In this document: one piece after another, positions 6,993 through 16,476 of the stretch | How the letters are laid out: every line of letters starts with the position of its first letter | How positions within the stretch are numbered: position 1 is the first letter of the stretch | Origin: Gordoniibacillus kamchatkensis | GTDB taxonomy: Bacteria > Bacillota > Bacilli > Paenibacillales > NBRC-103111 | Length of the DNA: 64,000 nt | NCBI RefSeq assembly: GCF_000829455.1 | Contig: NZ_JXAK01000026.1 | Location: 29,891 to 93,890, forward strand | Reading direction: 5' to 3' | The notes under the pieces: generated by a model | Told to the model about the DNA's origin: nothing | The model's input: the letters and a program-made list of their open reading frames with translations, nothing else | Database searches by the model: none | Program-made: the position numbers and the translations under genes

Positions 6993-9303
6993 ACGTTTGA
7001 TGCATCGTCCGGAACTTGGCCGGGGTCACGCCTTCGTAGCGGCGAAAATTGCGGATGAACGAATTTCTGCCCCAATAGCCGACTTGCCCCGCAATATCGT
7101 CGATCTTCATATCCGTTTCGAGCAAAAACTGCTTCGCCTTCTGCATCCGGTATTTGGCGATGTATTCCACGTACTTTTCTCCCACTTCCTCCTTGAACGT
7201 GCGGCTGAAATGTCCGACGGACATGTTCATCTGCGCGGCGAACTGTTCGATCGACAGCTCTTCGTTGTAATGGTTTTGAATGTAGGCGACAATCTCCGTA
7301 AGCTGCCGTTTCCGGTCCGACGGCTCCATCGTTCGGAACAATACGCCGTGGATGTCCCGGAACGTCTGCCTCATTTCTTCCCACGTCACGCAGCGGCCCA
7401 CGGAAGCGAAGAGCTCCGAATACAGCGTGATGTCAAAATCGTTTCGTTCGCTCTCGACGGCGCGAATCCACGCGTTCAGCACGTCGGAGCACAAATTTTT
7501 CATTTGGTAAGCGTCCGCATTTCCCCGCATCCCGGCGTCCAGCAAGTCGAATACGGACCGGAGCAGGCTCTCGTAATCGCCGGCTTTATACCTGTTGAAT
7601 ATCCGGTTCACTTCCCCGACGGACAAAAAGCTGTCCCCGGACGCGCGCTCGTTCCAAACGCTTTGTTCGCCGCAAATTTCCGCTCCGGCATGCAGGCTTT
7701 TGTACTTGAGCATGGAGAGCGCATGGCTGTAGGACATATGAAGGTCGGCGACCGTATGCACCGTCTTCCCGATTCCGATGGAAGCTTTGTAATAAGGCTG
7801 CTGCAGCAATATTTTGACGGCATCCGCCGTCTCTTTCGGATCGCAGCGCACCGTTTCGTCGTGATGCAGCACGCACGCCAGCTGATCGGAGCTGGTCTGG
7901 CATACCCAGATCGAAGCCGGCGACAGCTTGCGGATGTTCTCCTTCAGCTCGGCCAGTATGAACGATTTGGACGTTTCCGACAGCTGGTCCGTATAAGGCG
8001 CATAGTACTGGATTTCGATGCAGAGCACGGTCGCGGTCGTTTTCGGCTTGTACGGGAAATCGATTTCTTTGGCGTAATATTCGATGGATAAGCTGTCGCG
8101 GTATTCGCCGCACAATATTTTGGCAATAAAATGCTCCTGCACGATCGGGTACATGCCGCTCACCATCTGCGACAGCTCTTTGTTCTTGGAGATGAGCAAG
8201 CCGGAAAACCGTTTGATCACATCAAATTCGTTGCCGCCGTCCGGAACGGACATGTCGCCCAGCCGCTGCGATTCCAGCCCTGCCTTAATATCCCGGATCG
8301 GGTTGTACAGCTTGCGGCTCAAATAATAGGAAACGAGGCTGCCCAGGGCGATAAACAGCGCCAGAAATGCGATGGTGATCGCTCGGATCGTTTGCGCCGG
8401 CTTGAGCAAGGTAGGCAGGTCGATCACGCTCACGTAGTACCAGGAGTCGTTGAACCGGGATTTGACATAAGAAAGCGCTTTCTGACCGGATTTTACAAAC
8501 AGAGAATGTTCCGGACTCGAGCGGATCATCGCCAGGAACGAGTCGTTCCGGAGCTCGGACGACCCGTTCCTGATCAGGACGGCCCCCGACGGATCGACCA
8601 GCATCGTGTCCGTCACCCATTTTTGCTGAATCCCGAGCTGCTCGCGCATTTTGTCCAGGTCAACATTGACGGCCAAATAGACGTCGGGGCTGTTGCTGTT
8701 GAAAGGATAGCTGAGCAGCGCGGCGATGTTGGAATGAGACGAGACGATGTCCGAAGTGAAAGGCGGCTTTTCATATACGGTATGAGGCCCGGTAAAAACC
8801 ATTGATTGCTTGCCTCTGTAATTGGCCAAGTAAGCAAGCTTATCCGCGTCTTTGATCGGGTATTGCTCGCGGAAATATTCGTCTTTGCCGGTGTACGTAT
8901 TGCCGTCGATGACGAGATCTTCGTTTGCGAAGTACAGGAACGCTTTGTATACGAGACTTCCCGAGTCCAGCTTGTTCATTTGCTGCATCAGCGAGTGGAT
9001 CAATTCAAAACGCTGGGCGATATCGGACGTATCGCCGGACGTTTTCAGAAACGTTTTGACGTTGGAGGTCGTCAGCATGTTCACCATTTCGGTCTCGAGC
9101 GCCGCGAAGGTGGCGTCGGTCTGCTCCGAGAAATGCTGCATGATCGTATTGTTTAATTTTTCCGCATCTTGCTCGATGAGCCGCACGACAAAAAAATTGG
9201 TTAATACGCTCGCGACGAGGACCGGAATGAGAATGAGCGCAAAATAGTTCGCGAAAAACCGCCAAAACAGCGCAGTGCGATGCGTATGCAGGACGCGCCT
9301 CAA
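6991..9303 (-). CDS. Two-TM sensor with AraC-type DNA-binding domain (transport operon regulator)
   Basis: 770 residues from the TTG at 9303, with GAGGAGGG seven bases upstream. Order: TM1 (about 15-37), an extracellular sensor region of Cache type (to about 295), TM2 (about 300-325, ITIAFLALFIALGSLVSYYL), a HAMP-like stretch, a long cytoplasmic linker and a C-terminal AraC/XylS double helix-turn-helix (about 665-765) with GHFSRTFKEEVGEKYVEYI and AKYRMQKAKQFLLETDMKI. Such one-piece sensors are common in Paenibacillus beside LplABC-type transporters and activate them in response to an outside ligand or the loaded binding protein. It is encoded immediately upstream of the ABC genes and in the same direction, separated by its own terminator. 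Confidence 0.88.
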   Translation of the reverse strand: MRRVLHTHRTALFWRFFANYFALILIPVLVASVLTNFFVVRLIEQDAEKLNNTIMQHFSEQTDATFAALETEMVNMLTTSNVKTFLKTSGDTSDIAQRFELIHSLMQQMNKLDSGSLVYKAFLYFANEDLVIDGNTYTGKDEYFREQYPIKDADKLAYLANYRGKQSMVFTGPHTVYEKPPFTSDIVSSHSNIAALLSYPFNSNSPDVYLAVNVDLDKMREQLGIQQKWVTDTMLVDPSGAVLIRNGSSELRNDSFLAMIRSSPEHSLFVKSGQKALSYVKSRFNDSWYYVSVIDLPTLLKPAQTIRAITIAFLALFIALGSLVSYYLSRKLYNPIRDIKAGLESQRLGDMSVPDGGNEFDVIKRFSGLLISKNKELSQMVSGMYPIVQEHFIAKILCGEYRDSLSIEYYAKEIDFPYKPKTTATVLCIEIQYYAPYTDQLSETSKSFILAELKENIRKLSPASIWVCQTSSDQLACVLHHDETVRCDPKETADAVKILLQQPYYKASIGIGKTVHTVADLHMSYSHALSMLKYKSLHAGAEICGEQSVWNERASGDSFLSVGEVNRIFNRYKAGDYESLLRSVFDLLDAGMRGNADAYQMKNLCSDVLNAWIRAVESERNDFDITLYSELFASVGRCVTWEEMRQTFRDIHGVLFRTMEPSDRKRQLTEIVAYIQNHYNEELSIEQFAAQMNMSVGHFSRTFKEEVGEKYVEYIAKYRMQKAKQFLLETDMKIDDIAGQVGYWGRNSFIRNFRRYEGVTPAKFRTMHQT

Positions 9304-9345
9304 AATGATGCCCTCCTCGGTACGATTTGATGTCGAATATACTTT

Positions 9346-9414
9346 GGCCTCCCAAGAAAGTAGGGCTGCGCTGCGGACCTAAGAGTGCGGGTCTCCCCTT
9401 TCTCCGGCAGCCTG
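9346..9414. repeat. MITE-like repeat, copy B (short, internally deleted)
   Basis: A 69-bp relative of the 1001-1207 element. It keeps the end sequence CCCAAGAAAGTAGGGCTGCG and the core GCTGCGCTGCGGACCTA, then jumps directly to the opposite end (CTTTCTCCGGCAGCCTG). The two ends form an imperfect inverted repeat. It lies between the sensor-regulator start and the GNAT gene. Confidence 0.7.
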
Positions 9415-9421
9415 AACAGCA

Positions 9422-9961
9422 TCACGAAAACGTTTTGGTAAAATACAAATTCAAATCGTCGTCAACCCTAGTCTCGCTGCCCGGGACTACCGGCTGTTGG
9501 TTGTACATCAGCCCCCGGCCATCCGGTATGTACCCTCTTTTGGCGTATAACCGCTGCACACTTCCGTAGCTGTCATAAAGCCCGACGCCAATGCCCACAA
9601 TTCCGTATTGCTGTTTGGCGATATTCTCTGCGGCTTCCATGAGCGCATTGCCGATTCCAAGCTTCCTGAGCGGAGGGATCACGTTAAAATCGTTGATTTC
9701 CGGTATGCCGCGTTCCGCAAAGTAAGGATAGTGAGAAGTGGCCAGCAGATGCAAGCTTCCCGCAAACTGCCCGTTGTAAAACGCTGCCAGCGTTATTCGC
9801 TCCCCGGTTACGTTCTCTTCCCAACACTTCAGGACGTAGTCCATCGATTTGTTAATCTGATGTTCGCTGAAAACCCGATGCACTAATTCCACATCTTCTC
9901 TCGTCATTTGCCGAATATCGATCGAATCCGTCAAGCCCATACAACGATGCCCCTTATCCAT
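9422..9961 (-). CDS. GNAT-family N-acetyltransferase
   Basis: 179 residues from the ATG at 9961 (AGGAT nine bases upstream); an ATG at 9940 with AAGGGG nine bases upstream is equally good and would remove seven residues. The GNAT core includes ITLAAFYNGQFAGSLHL (strands 2-3), then INDFNVIPPLRKLGIGNALM, where RKLGIG is the acetyl-CoA pyrophosphate loop (R/QxxGxG/A), and a C-terminal GLYDSYGSVQRLYAKRGYIP typical of motif B. Substrate unknown. It is a monocistronic gene facing away from the downstream drug exporter. Confidence 0.85.
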   Translation of the reverse strand: MDKGHRCMGLTDSIDIRQMTREDVELVHRVFSEHQINKSMDYVLKCWEENVTGERITLAAFYNGQFAGSLHLLATSHYPYFAERGIPEINDFNVIPPLRKLGIGNALMEAAENIAKQQYGIVGIGVGLYDSYGSVQRLYAKRGYIPDGRGLMYNQQPVVPGSETRVDDDLNLYFTKTFS

Positions 9962-10166
9962 TAGTTTTCATCCTGATTTTACCATACGGCGGCGCATTGG
10001 CATACAACAGGAATGCAACTCCTTCTCCAGACCGAGCATATTTAAATCCTGCGCCTGATCCTGAATTTGCCAGATGAATCTATACTTGAAACGTGATCGC
10101 CCCAGTGAAGCATCGATGGAGCTGCGGCCAATCTCAACCTATATTCGTAAAGTGCAGGTGGATTCC

Positions 10167-11684
10167 ATGAAAAAGGAAGAAAACAACAAAACACTCATTG
10201 TGATCGGTTTGCTGCTTGGTCTCGTCTTTTCGGAGCTGGATCAAACGGTGGTCTCGACCGCGTTGCCGACGATTATTCGCGATCTTCACGGTTTGGCGCT
10301 GTTCGGCTGGGTGGCGGGCATTTATATGCTTTCGATTACGATCTTTATGCCGATCTTCGGCAAGCTGGCCGATCTGTACGGCCGCAAGCGGATTTATTTG
10401 ATCTGCGTCGCCATGTTCATGATCGGATCGATCGTATGCGGCTTCGCGGATTCCATGACGGTGCTGCTGATCGGCAGAGGCATCCAGGGCGTCGGCGCCG
10501 GCGGTCTCATGCCGCTGGCCATGACCATTATCGGAGATACGTTTCCTCTCGAGCAGCGGGCCAGGCTGCAGAGCCTTGTCGGTCCGATGATGATTTTGCC
10601 GCAGCTGCTCGGGCCGACGATCGGGGGCTATTTTGTCAGCCACTTGAACTGGCATTGGATATTCCTGATCAACATTCCGGTCGGTCTCATCGCGGCGTTC
10701 ATCGTATCCAAAGGCTTGCGCGAAAAGGTCAGCACCGAGAAGAAAACGATCGATTGGGCCGGCGCCTTCACGCTCGTTCTCTCCATGCTTTCGCTGCTGC
10801 TGGCTCCGGTGCTGATCGACGTCGCCGGCTATACGTGGTCATCGCCCATTGTGCTCGGCTTGCTGGCATTGTCGGCAGCGCTTATTGTTCTTTTCATCCG
10901 GATCGAGTATACCGCCGTGGAGCCGATCATTCCGCTTCGCTTATTCAAGCAGCGCTCGGTCGTCGTCTTGTCGCTGATCGTCTTCGTTACGATGCTCGGC
11001 ATTATGGGCGGCATGTCCGGCTTCCCCTTCTTCGCCCAGAACGTGATGGGGATGTCGCCTACCGCGTCCGGCTATTTGTCGCTCGCTTTCATGGCCGGCG
11101 CCATCCCGGCGAGCATTGTTTGCGGCTTCCTGATTACGAAGATCGCTTACAAGTACCTCTTTATCGTCTCGTTTGTGTTTCCCGTCGCCGGCTACATCGT
11201 GCTGTCGCAAATCGGCGTCAATACGACTGTATTGTACGTGATAGTGGCGTTCTTCATTTTGGGGCTCGGCATTGGCGTGCTGTTCGGCAGCGACAATCTG
11301 ATCGTGCAGGAAACGGTGGACAAAGAGCATACCGGAGTCGGCATAGCGACCGTACAGCTGTTCCAATCGCTCGGAGCTACGCTTGGTTTCAGCATTTTCG
11401 GCAGCCTGCTCTCGAGAAATATTCACAGCGGCATCTCCGCGCTGTCCGACCGGTTTCCGCCGGGAACATCGGAAGCCATCGTCAATGGCGCCCTGCCGCA
11501 AGGATTATCGCCGGACCTCTTGCTGCAGATCAAAACGGTGTTCGCCGAGGCGTTTCAGCAAATGTTCTGGATCGGGGCCATTTTCGGTATCGCAATGTTT
11601 ATCATCTGCCTGTTTATGAAGAAAGAGCTGCTGACACCTAAACAGGAAGCAAGCCAGCCACAAGTAGAAGCAGTTACCCAATAA
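10167..11684 (+). CDS. MFS multidrug exporter, DHA2 (EmrB/QacA) family
   Basis: 505 residues from the ATG at 10167 (MKKEENNK), with AGGTGG five bases upstream; the longer frame from 10074 has no site. 14 predicted membrane helices. Motif A in loop 2-3 reads GKLADLYGRKRIYL. The DHA2 signature near helix 1 reads SELDQTVVSTALPTIIRDL, with the membrane acidic residue D in helix 1 typical of cation or proton-coupled exporters. The helix 5 antiporter motif C is seen as GPTIGGYF. Likely a proton-driven drug or toxic metabolite exporter. No MarR or TetR regulator lies beside it. Confidence 0.9.
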   Translation: MKKEENNKTLIVIGLLLGLVFSELDQTVVSTALPTIIRDLHGLALFGWVAGIYMLSITIFMPIFGKLADLYGRKRIYLICVAMFMIGSIVCGFADSMTVLLIGRGIQGVGAGGLMPLAMTIIGDTFPLEQRARLQSLVGPMMILPQLLGPTIGGYFVSHLNWHWIFLINIPVGLIAAFIVSKGLREKVSTEKKTIDWAGAFTLVLSMLSLLLAPVLIDVAGYTWSSPIVLGLLALSAALIVLFIRIEYTAVEPIIPLRLFKQRSVVVLSLIVFVTMLGIMGGMSGFPFFAQNVMGMSPTASGYLSLAFMAGAIPASIVCGFLITKIAYKYLFIVSFVFPVAGYIVLSQIGVNTTVLYVIVAFFILGLGIGVLFGSDNLIVQETVDKEHTGVGIATVQLFQSLGATLGFSIFGSLLSRNIHSGISALSDRFPPGTSEAIVNGALPQGLSPDLLLQIKTVFAEAFQQMFWIGAIFGIAMFIICLFMKKELLTPKQEASQPQVEAVTQ

Positions 11685-11709
11685 GGAATCGTCAGCATGC
11701 AACGCTAAT

Positions 11710-11746
11710 AGCCGGAACCCGCTGCTACCGCGGGCTCCGGCTTTTT
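11710..11746 (+). terminator. Rho-independent terminator of the DHA2 exporter gene
   Basis: AGCCGGAACCCGC (11710-11722) pairs with GCGGGCTCCGGCT (11730-11742), with one mismatch, and is followed by TTTTT. Confidence 0.85.
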
Positions 11747-11753
11747 GACGCGC

Positions 11754-12134
11754 TCAATCGGACAACGCCCGATTGTTCAGCAATAACCTTTTTACGAAGA
11801 CGGCAAAAATCAAAAGCGACACCGCAACAGAGACACTGCTTACCGTAAACAGTACCTGGAATCCCGTGAATTGTGAGACCCAGCCGAGTATAATCGAGCC
11901 GAGCCCGATTCCGAGGTCGAATGCCGTCATGAAGGAAGCGTTGGCTACCCCTTTTCTGTCCGGGCGAGCCAGGCGCAAGGTCGCCGCTTGAAGGGCCGGC
12001 TGCGCCGAGCCGAAACCGATCCCGTACAGAACGGCCGCGGTAACGACGCCGATTAAGCCGCTGGCGAAGCTTAACACGAGTAAAGCTGCGATCGTGACGA
12101 ACAGAGCCGGAACGATCACGTTCGCTTCTCCCAG
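11754..12134 (-). pseudogene. Remnant of a second MFS transporter (C-terminal quarter only)
   Basis: About 127 codons encode the last three to four helices of a 12-TM MFS protein: GLIGVVTAAVLYGIGFG, then a cytoplasmic loop LRLARPDRKGVANASFMTAF (typical of loop 10-11) and two more helices. Reading upstream, the coding text continues only to LGEANV and then meets a TAG at 12135-12137, five bases from the stop of the cyclase gene. The N-terminal 270 or so residues are absent and no ribosome binding site is present. It is therefore a deletion remnant joined to the 3' end of the cyclase gene. Confidence 0.8.
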
Positions 12135-12141
12135 CTAGCTA

Positions 12142-13997
12142 TTACTTGGACGATCGTTTTTGTTTTTGGAAATTGGCTATTGCCACCAGCGGCCAAATCC
12201 AACGGTAGCTGTGGTAATGGATGTAGAACCCGCCAGGCAAGCCGGCGCCGGTCGGATAATGAAGCTTCCAATCATTTGGGCTATGCTCCGAGAACGCGAT
12301 TAGGCGCTGCAGCGCTTTTTCCGTTTCCGGCGTTGCCCCAAGGCCTGCGGACAGCAAAGCATCGGCAGCCCAGGCGGTCTGGGAAGGTGTGCTGTGCCCG
12401 AGCGGAACGTATTGCCTGACCGCATCGCTGCGGCATGACTCACCGAATCCGCCGTCGTCGTTTTGGATGCTCCTGATCCAGCGAACCGCTTTCCGCATAG
12501 CCGGATGATCCGCCGGCAAGCCTACGGCGCGCAATCCGGTCACTGCCGCCCACGTGCCGTACATGTAACAAATCCCCCAGCGGCCGTACCAAGAGCCGTC
12601 CTTTTCCTGAGCCCGCAGCAGCCACGAAACCGCCCGATCGACGAGCGGAACTCCCCTTTGGAGTCCGGCTTTGTTTCCTAAAAACTCCAGAACTCTGCCG
12701 GTAATATCCGCCGATGGCGGGTCCACCAGCGCATCCTGCGCATTTTCGAACGGCAGCCTGGACAGCAGCCGGGAACTCGCACCTTTTTCAAATGCCGCCC
12801 AGCCGCCGTTATCGTTCTGCATGGACAATAACCAGTTCAATCCCCGTTTATATGACACCGCATAATCCGGAGGCGCGGCACCGAGCAAAGCGCTTATGAC
12901 TCTCAAGGCAGCCGACGTATCGTCGACATCGGCTATTTTCAGATTGATATCCGAGAACCCCCACCCGCCGGGTCTCGCGAGCGGATTGTTTACTTTCCAA
13001 TCTCCGCATTCGGCATGCTGCCGGCTGATCAAATATTGTCCGGCTTTCAAGATGGCGGGATTTGCTGCGGAAATCCCCGACTCCAGAAGCGCATGGCCGA
13101 TTAACGCCGTATCCCACACGGTTGAAGTAAAATTTTGCACAAATACGGGGCCGCCTTCGGAGCGGGAAACCAATCGCTTCATTCCGTCGACCGCCTTCGC
13201 GATAACCGGATGCTCGTTCTCGTAACCTAGAGCAAGCAAAGCGTAAATCATCAGGAAGGTAGAGCTGAAGTAGCTGCCCAGCGTCCCGTCCGGTTCGATT
13301 CGTTCCAGCATGAAACGTTCGGCGTCTCGCAGCGCATCGGGCATCGATTTCGGATCAAGCGCCGCCGTCCCGCCTCCCGGGGCAGCTTCAAAACCGCGCG
13401 CAGGAAGAACAAGATCTGAAATATCTGGAGTATCCGGCTGAACCAAGGCGTACCGGAAATGGGCGGCCGTCAAAACCGGTACCAGATGCACGCGCGCGTA
13501 AACCGAAAACCGATAAAAGCGGATCGGATAACGGGACGGATGCCGAATCATGTCCAGCGGCAGCAGAAGTGGCTTGCACCACGGATATTGACCGTTCATC
13601 GCCAGCATGACTTTGGTCATCGGCCCGCATTTTGCGAGTCCTCCGCGATGCAAAATCCATTGTTTCGCCCGCCTCATGCGCGGATCCGCTGCGCCGACAT
13701 GTCCCGAATACAGCAACGCGAAATAGGCCTCGACCGTTGACGACAAATTGCCGTCAGCTTCATCGCGGTACAAGCTCCACCCGCCGTCATGCCGCTGCAT
13801 GGTTAGCAGCCGTTCCGCCAAAAGCCCGACAAGCTTGTCTTCCTTCAGACCGAGCGCTCTCACGATTACGATCATGTAGCATCCGTCAGCGGACCGCTCT
13901 CAACGCCGAAACGCCACGCCCCATCCTCCGATTGCCGGAGCAGAAGCTCATGCTGCAATCGCTCAATCGCCCGGTCTGCCCGATCCGACAACTCCAT
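12142..13997 (-). CDS. sqhC: Squalene-hopene/sporulene cyclase family protein (one base missing near 13878)
   Basis: The full span encodes about 618 residues, the usual length for terpene cyclases of this family. Start: ATG at 13997 (MELSDRADRAIE), with AAGGA eight bases upstream. The first frame ends after PLTDA; adding one base at 13878 gives PLTDAYMIVIVRALG and joins the long frame. Hallmarks: QW repeats (QRHDGGWSLY, QNDNGGWAAF, QEKDGSWYGRWG, QNDDGGFGE), the catalytic DVDDTSA (DxDD, about residue 360) that protonates the substrate, and a C-terminal GGFYIHYHSYRWIWPL. In Bacillales the homologue SqhC makes sporulene from tetraprenyl-beta-curcumene; hopanoid synthesis is the alternative. It is membrane-associated. 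The break may be a sequencing error. Confidence 0.85.
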
Positions 13998-14075
13998 TGC
14001 CATCATCCTTGCATACAAACGTTCATATCACTTTGTATGCGGACAAAGGCGACGCGGACTGGGTTTAGCTTTGCC

Positions 14076-14085
14076 GGGGGGGGGG
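14076..14085. other. Homopolymer tract of ten G
   Basis: A pure G10 run in the 166-bp gap between the divergent cyclase and DUF488 genes. Such tracts are prone to slippage and to sequencing error; it lies upstream of both start codons and could alter promoter spacing. Confidence 0.8.
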
Positions 14086-14163
14086 ACATGCCCTCGAATG
14101 GCTGTCATGTTATAATGGACGCAGTCAGGCTATCACACTGCGCGAAAGAAGGCTGCTAGTCGG

Positions 14164-14544
14164 ATGAACGAAGCGAAGCGAGCGAACATTAGGCTGAAAC
14201 GCATTTACGACCCGCCCGTCCCCGAGGACGGCGTCCGCATCTTGGTTGACCGGCTTTGGCCGCGCGGTATCAGCAAAGAACGGGCCGCAATCGGCGAGTG
14301 GATGAAAGAAATCGCCCCGAGCCCCGAACTCCGCGAATGGTTTTGTCACAAGCCGGAGCTGTTTGCACAATTTCGCGAACAATACGAAGAGGAACTGAAG
14401 GAAGATCCGATCCGCAGCGGACTCGTCGACCGGATCTGCAAAATGGCGGAGGAATCCAGCGTCACGCTCGTGTACGCCGCGAAAGATCCCGTGCACAACC
14501 ATGCCGTCGTTCTGCAGCATTGGCTGAACAGCAGCTCTCCGTAA
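14164..14544 (+). CDS. DUF488 family protein (YeaO-like)
   Basis: 126 residues from the ATG at 14164. It has the family signature KRIYDPP near the start, then RILVDRLWPRGISKE (RxDxLWPRG), EWMKEIAPSPELREWF and a C-terminal TLVYAAKDPVHNHAVVL. These are the conserved blocks of DUF488/YeaO, a small cytosolic family of unknown biochemical role. No membrane segment. It is monocistronic and closed by a strong bidirectional terminator. Confidence 0.85.
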   Translation: MNEAKRANIRLKRIYDPPVPEDGVRILVDRLWPRGISKERAAIGEWMKEIAPSPELREWFCHKPELFAQFREQYEEELKEDPIRSGLVDRICKMAEESSVTLVYAAKDPVHNHAVVLQHWLNSSSP

Positions 14545-14547
14545 CGC

Positions 14548-14597
14548 AAAAAAAGGCAGTCTGGAAAAGTAGCCGCTTTTCCAGACTGCCTTTTTTG
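14548..14597. terminator. Strong bidirectional terminator
   Basis: A nearly perfect stem of about 19 bp, AAAAGGCAGTCTGGAAAAG against CTTTTCCAGACTGCCTTTT with a 6-base loop, flanked by A and T runs. It separates the converging DUF488 and FAD-oxidase genes and serves both. Confidence 0.92.
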
Positions 14598-14614
14598 GCT
14601 CAATCGATAATGGG

Positions 14615-15877
14615 TCAATTCATAATATATTGATTCAAGAAGTCGTTGCGGAACTTTCCTTCGGGGTCGCAGCGAACGAGCAGTTGCCTGAAGTCGGGCA
14701 GCTTCTCGTAGAGCGATTGCAGCCGGGCAGGCGGCATGGCAAACAGCTTGCCCCAATGCGGACGAGCCTGGAACGGGGCAAGCTGCTTTTCGATAAGCGG
14801 CAGCACTTGCCGGACTGCTCCCCAATCGGCCTTCCACGTAAAGTGGATCCCGACCGAGTTTTGCTTGTAACACGGACTCATCCACAGCTCATCTGCCGCA
14901 ATCGTGCGAACCTCGGAAACATAAAGGAGCGGCGATATATGTTCCCGTATCCGGTCCAGCGCGCACAATGCCTGATAGGCGTCATGGCGAGGAACGAAAT
15001 ATTCGCTTTGCAGCTCTTCTCCGGCGCTTGGGGTAAAATTCATGCGAAAGTGCGGCAGCCGTTCGTACCACGGTCCCGGAACGCCCATCTGTTCGCTGCA
15101 ATTGTCAGCCGGGTAACCCGGCACCGGGTGCCGATGCGCGGCGGCTCGCGCCGCCCCGAAAAAGTCGGTCTCCGTATCGGGCGAACCTTGCTCGGGTACT
15201 TTCCGCTTCAGCCACACTTGGTTGAACGCCGCTTGCTTCCAATCCGTGAACAGACTGACGCTGTAAGCGCTGGAGAAAATATCGTCAAAATGCTCGTCCA
15301 GACGCTCCAGAGGCAAGTTGTCGTACACATGCTGACTTATCTGAAAGGCCGGGACCACATCCAGCGTCAGCCTCGTAACGACGCCCAATCCCCCGAGTCC
15401 CACTGCCGCTCCGGCGATTGCCCCGTCCTGTTGGTCGCGGGAGAACACGGCCAACTCCCCATCCGATTTGACGACCTCCAGGGAATGCACCGCTGTAGCC
15501 AGATTGCCGTTCAGGTCGCCGGAACCGTGCGTTGCCGTCGCGCATGCGCCGGCAACGGTAATGTGCGGCAGCGACGCCAAATTGTGCAGCGCATAGCCGC
15601 GGTTGTGAAGATATTGGCACAGCTCACCGTACCGGATGCCGGCTTCGACCGTTACTGTATGGCGCGTTTGGTCCAAGGCGAGCACTCGGTTCAGCCTTTG
15701 AAGCGAGAGCAGGCTTCCGGTGCAATCGGCGATCCCATTAAACGAGTGGCGCGTGCCAAGCACCTTGATTCGGCTGCTGCGAGCCACCAACCGTTGGATT
15801 TGCTCCACGTTTTCGGGGATATGAAGCTCCGAGGCGCTGTATCTGTAGTTGCCCGCCCAGTTTCGATCATGATCCAC
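14615..15877 (-). CDS. FAD-linked alditol/aldonolactone oxidase-like enzyme
   Basis: 420 residues from the GTG at 15877 (V-DHDRNWAGNY), with AAGGAG nine bases upstream; the longer frame to 15937 has no site. VAO/PCMH-fold N-terminal FAD domain with GTRHSFNGIADC near residue 42, where the histidine is the covalent FAD attachment site in alditol oxidase and gulonolactone oxidase, and ATATHGSGDLNGNLA near 116. The C-terminal ALO domain ends with ARPHWGKLF and KFRNDFLNQY, conserved in alditol/xylitol oxidases. Likely oxidises a sugar alcohol or aldonolactone with oxygen, releasing peroxide. Monocistronic and cytosolic; no signal peptide. Confidence 0.83.
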   Translation of the reverse strand: MDHDRNWAGNYRYSASELHIPENVEQIQRLVARSSRIKVLGTRHSFNGIADCTGSLLSLQRLNRVLALDQTRHTVTVEAGIRYGELCQYLHNRGYALHNLASLPHITVAGACATATHGSGDLNGNLATAVHSLEVVKSDGELAVFSRDQQDGAIAGAAVGLGGLGVVTRLTLDVVPAFQISQHVYDNLPLERLDEHFDDIFSSAYSVSLFTDWKQAAFNQVWLKRKVPEQGSPDTETDFFGAARAAAHRHPVPGYPADNCSEQMGVPGPWYERLPHFRMNFTPSAGEELQSEYFVPRHDAYQALCALDRIREHISPLLYVSEVRTIAADELWMSPCYKQNSVGIHFTWKADWGAVRQVLPLIEKQLAPFQARPHWGKLFAMPPARLQSLYEKLPDFRQLLVRCDPEGKFRNDFLNQYIMN

Positions 15878-16362
15878 ATCTTCACGCTCCTTGCCGGAAT
15901 CGGAATTATCATTGTTTATATTACCAAAATAACGCAAGGCCGTGAATCAATAAACGGAGCCGCCGGCTCATGATCACGGATAGGTCATCAGTCCTCCCCC
16001 ATAAGGAAACGCGGTGCCTCGATTCCACACTGCCCGAACCGAATCACGGAACCCGATATATTGCAATCGGTGCGGAATGCGTCGACACTTACATCCAAGC
16101 GGAATTGCGATTTGAATAAATTTCGCTATAATACGATATTTTTTTATGCATTATCCAATATTTTGTATTCAAATCGAATAATTTTGTAGTATAATAAAAA
16201 AAACCGAAAAACGGTGATGCCGCATGTATTATTGCTTGCAATGTAAAGTCGTTCATTACAACATATCGAACCAAGTGATCGTTTTTAAATCGGGATTCCG
16301 CTATATCAATAAGGTTCGATTGCCTGTAGGTCTTTGTTCCTTTATGAAAGTAGTACCTCCGA
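15878..16362. other. Non-coding gap upstream of the XRE regulator
   Basis: About 480 bases without a supported gene, becoming markedly AT-rich from 16100 to 16220 with many A and T tracts, which suggests bent or promoter DNA. The short open frames here lack ribosome binding sites. No repeat of the MITE-like family is present. Confidence 0.6.
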
Positions 16363-16391
16363 TTGACAACACAAAATTTTTATGATATTTT
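16363..16391 (+). promoter_or_regulatory. Candidate SigA promoter of the XRE regulator
   Basis: Perfect -35 TTGACA (16363-16368), 17-base spacer and TATTTT (16386-16391). It lies about 85 bases upstream of the GTG start at 16477. Confidence 0.6.
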
Positions 16392-16476
16392 CATTTGGTG
16401 CAATTTGATGTTTGAGGAGCAGAAGTGCGTTTGCATCTTCGGAATCAGCATTGTTTTGCGGCAAGGAGCGTGACCA

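Noticed and set aside
14630..15973. A 447-codon plus-strand frame
   Set aside because: Mirror of the FAD-dependent oxidase gene, which carries the covalent FAD motif; the plus-strand product resembles no protein family.
16089..16274. A 61-codon frame in the AT-rich gap
   Set aside because: No ribosome binding site and composition expected by chance in AT-rich DNA.
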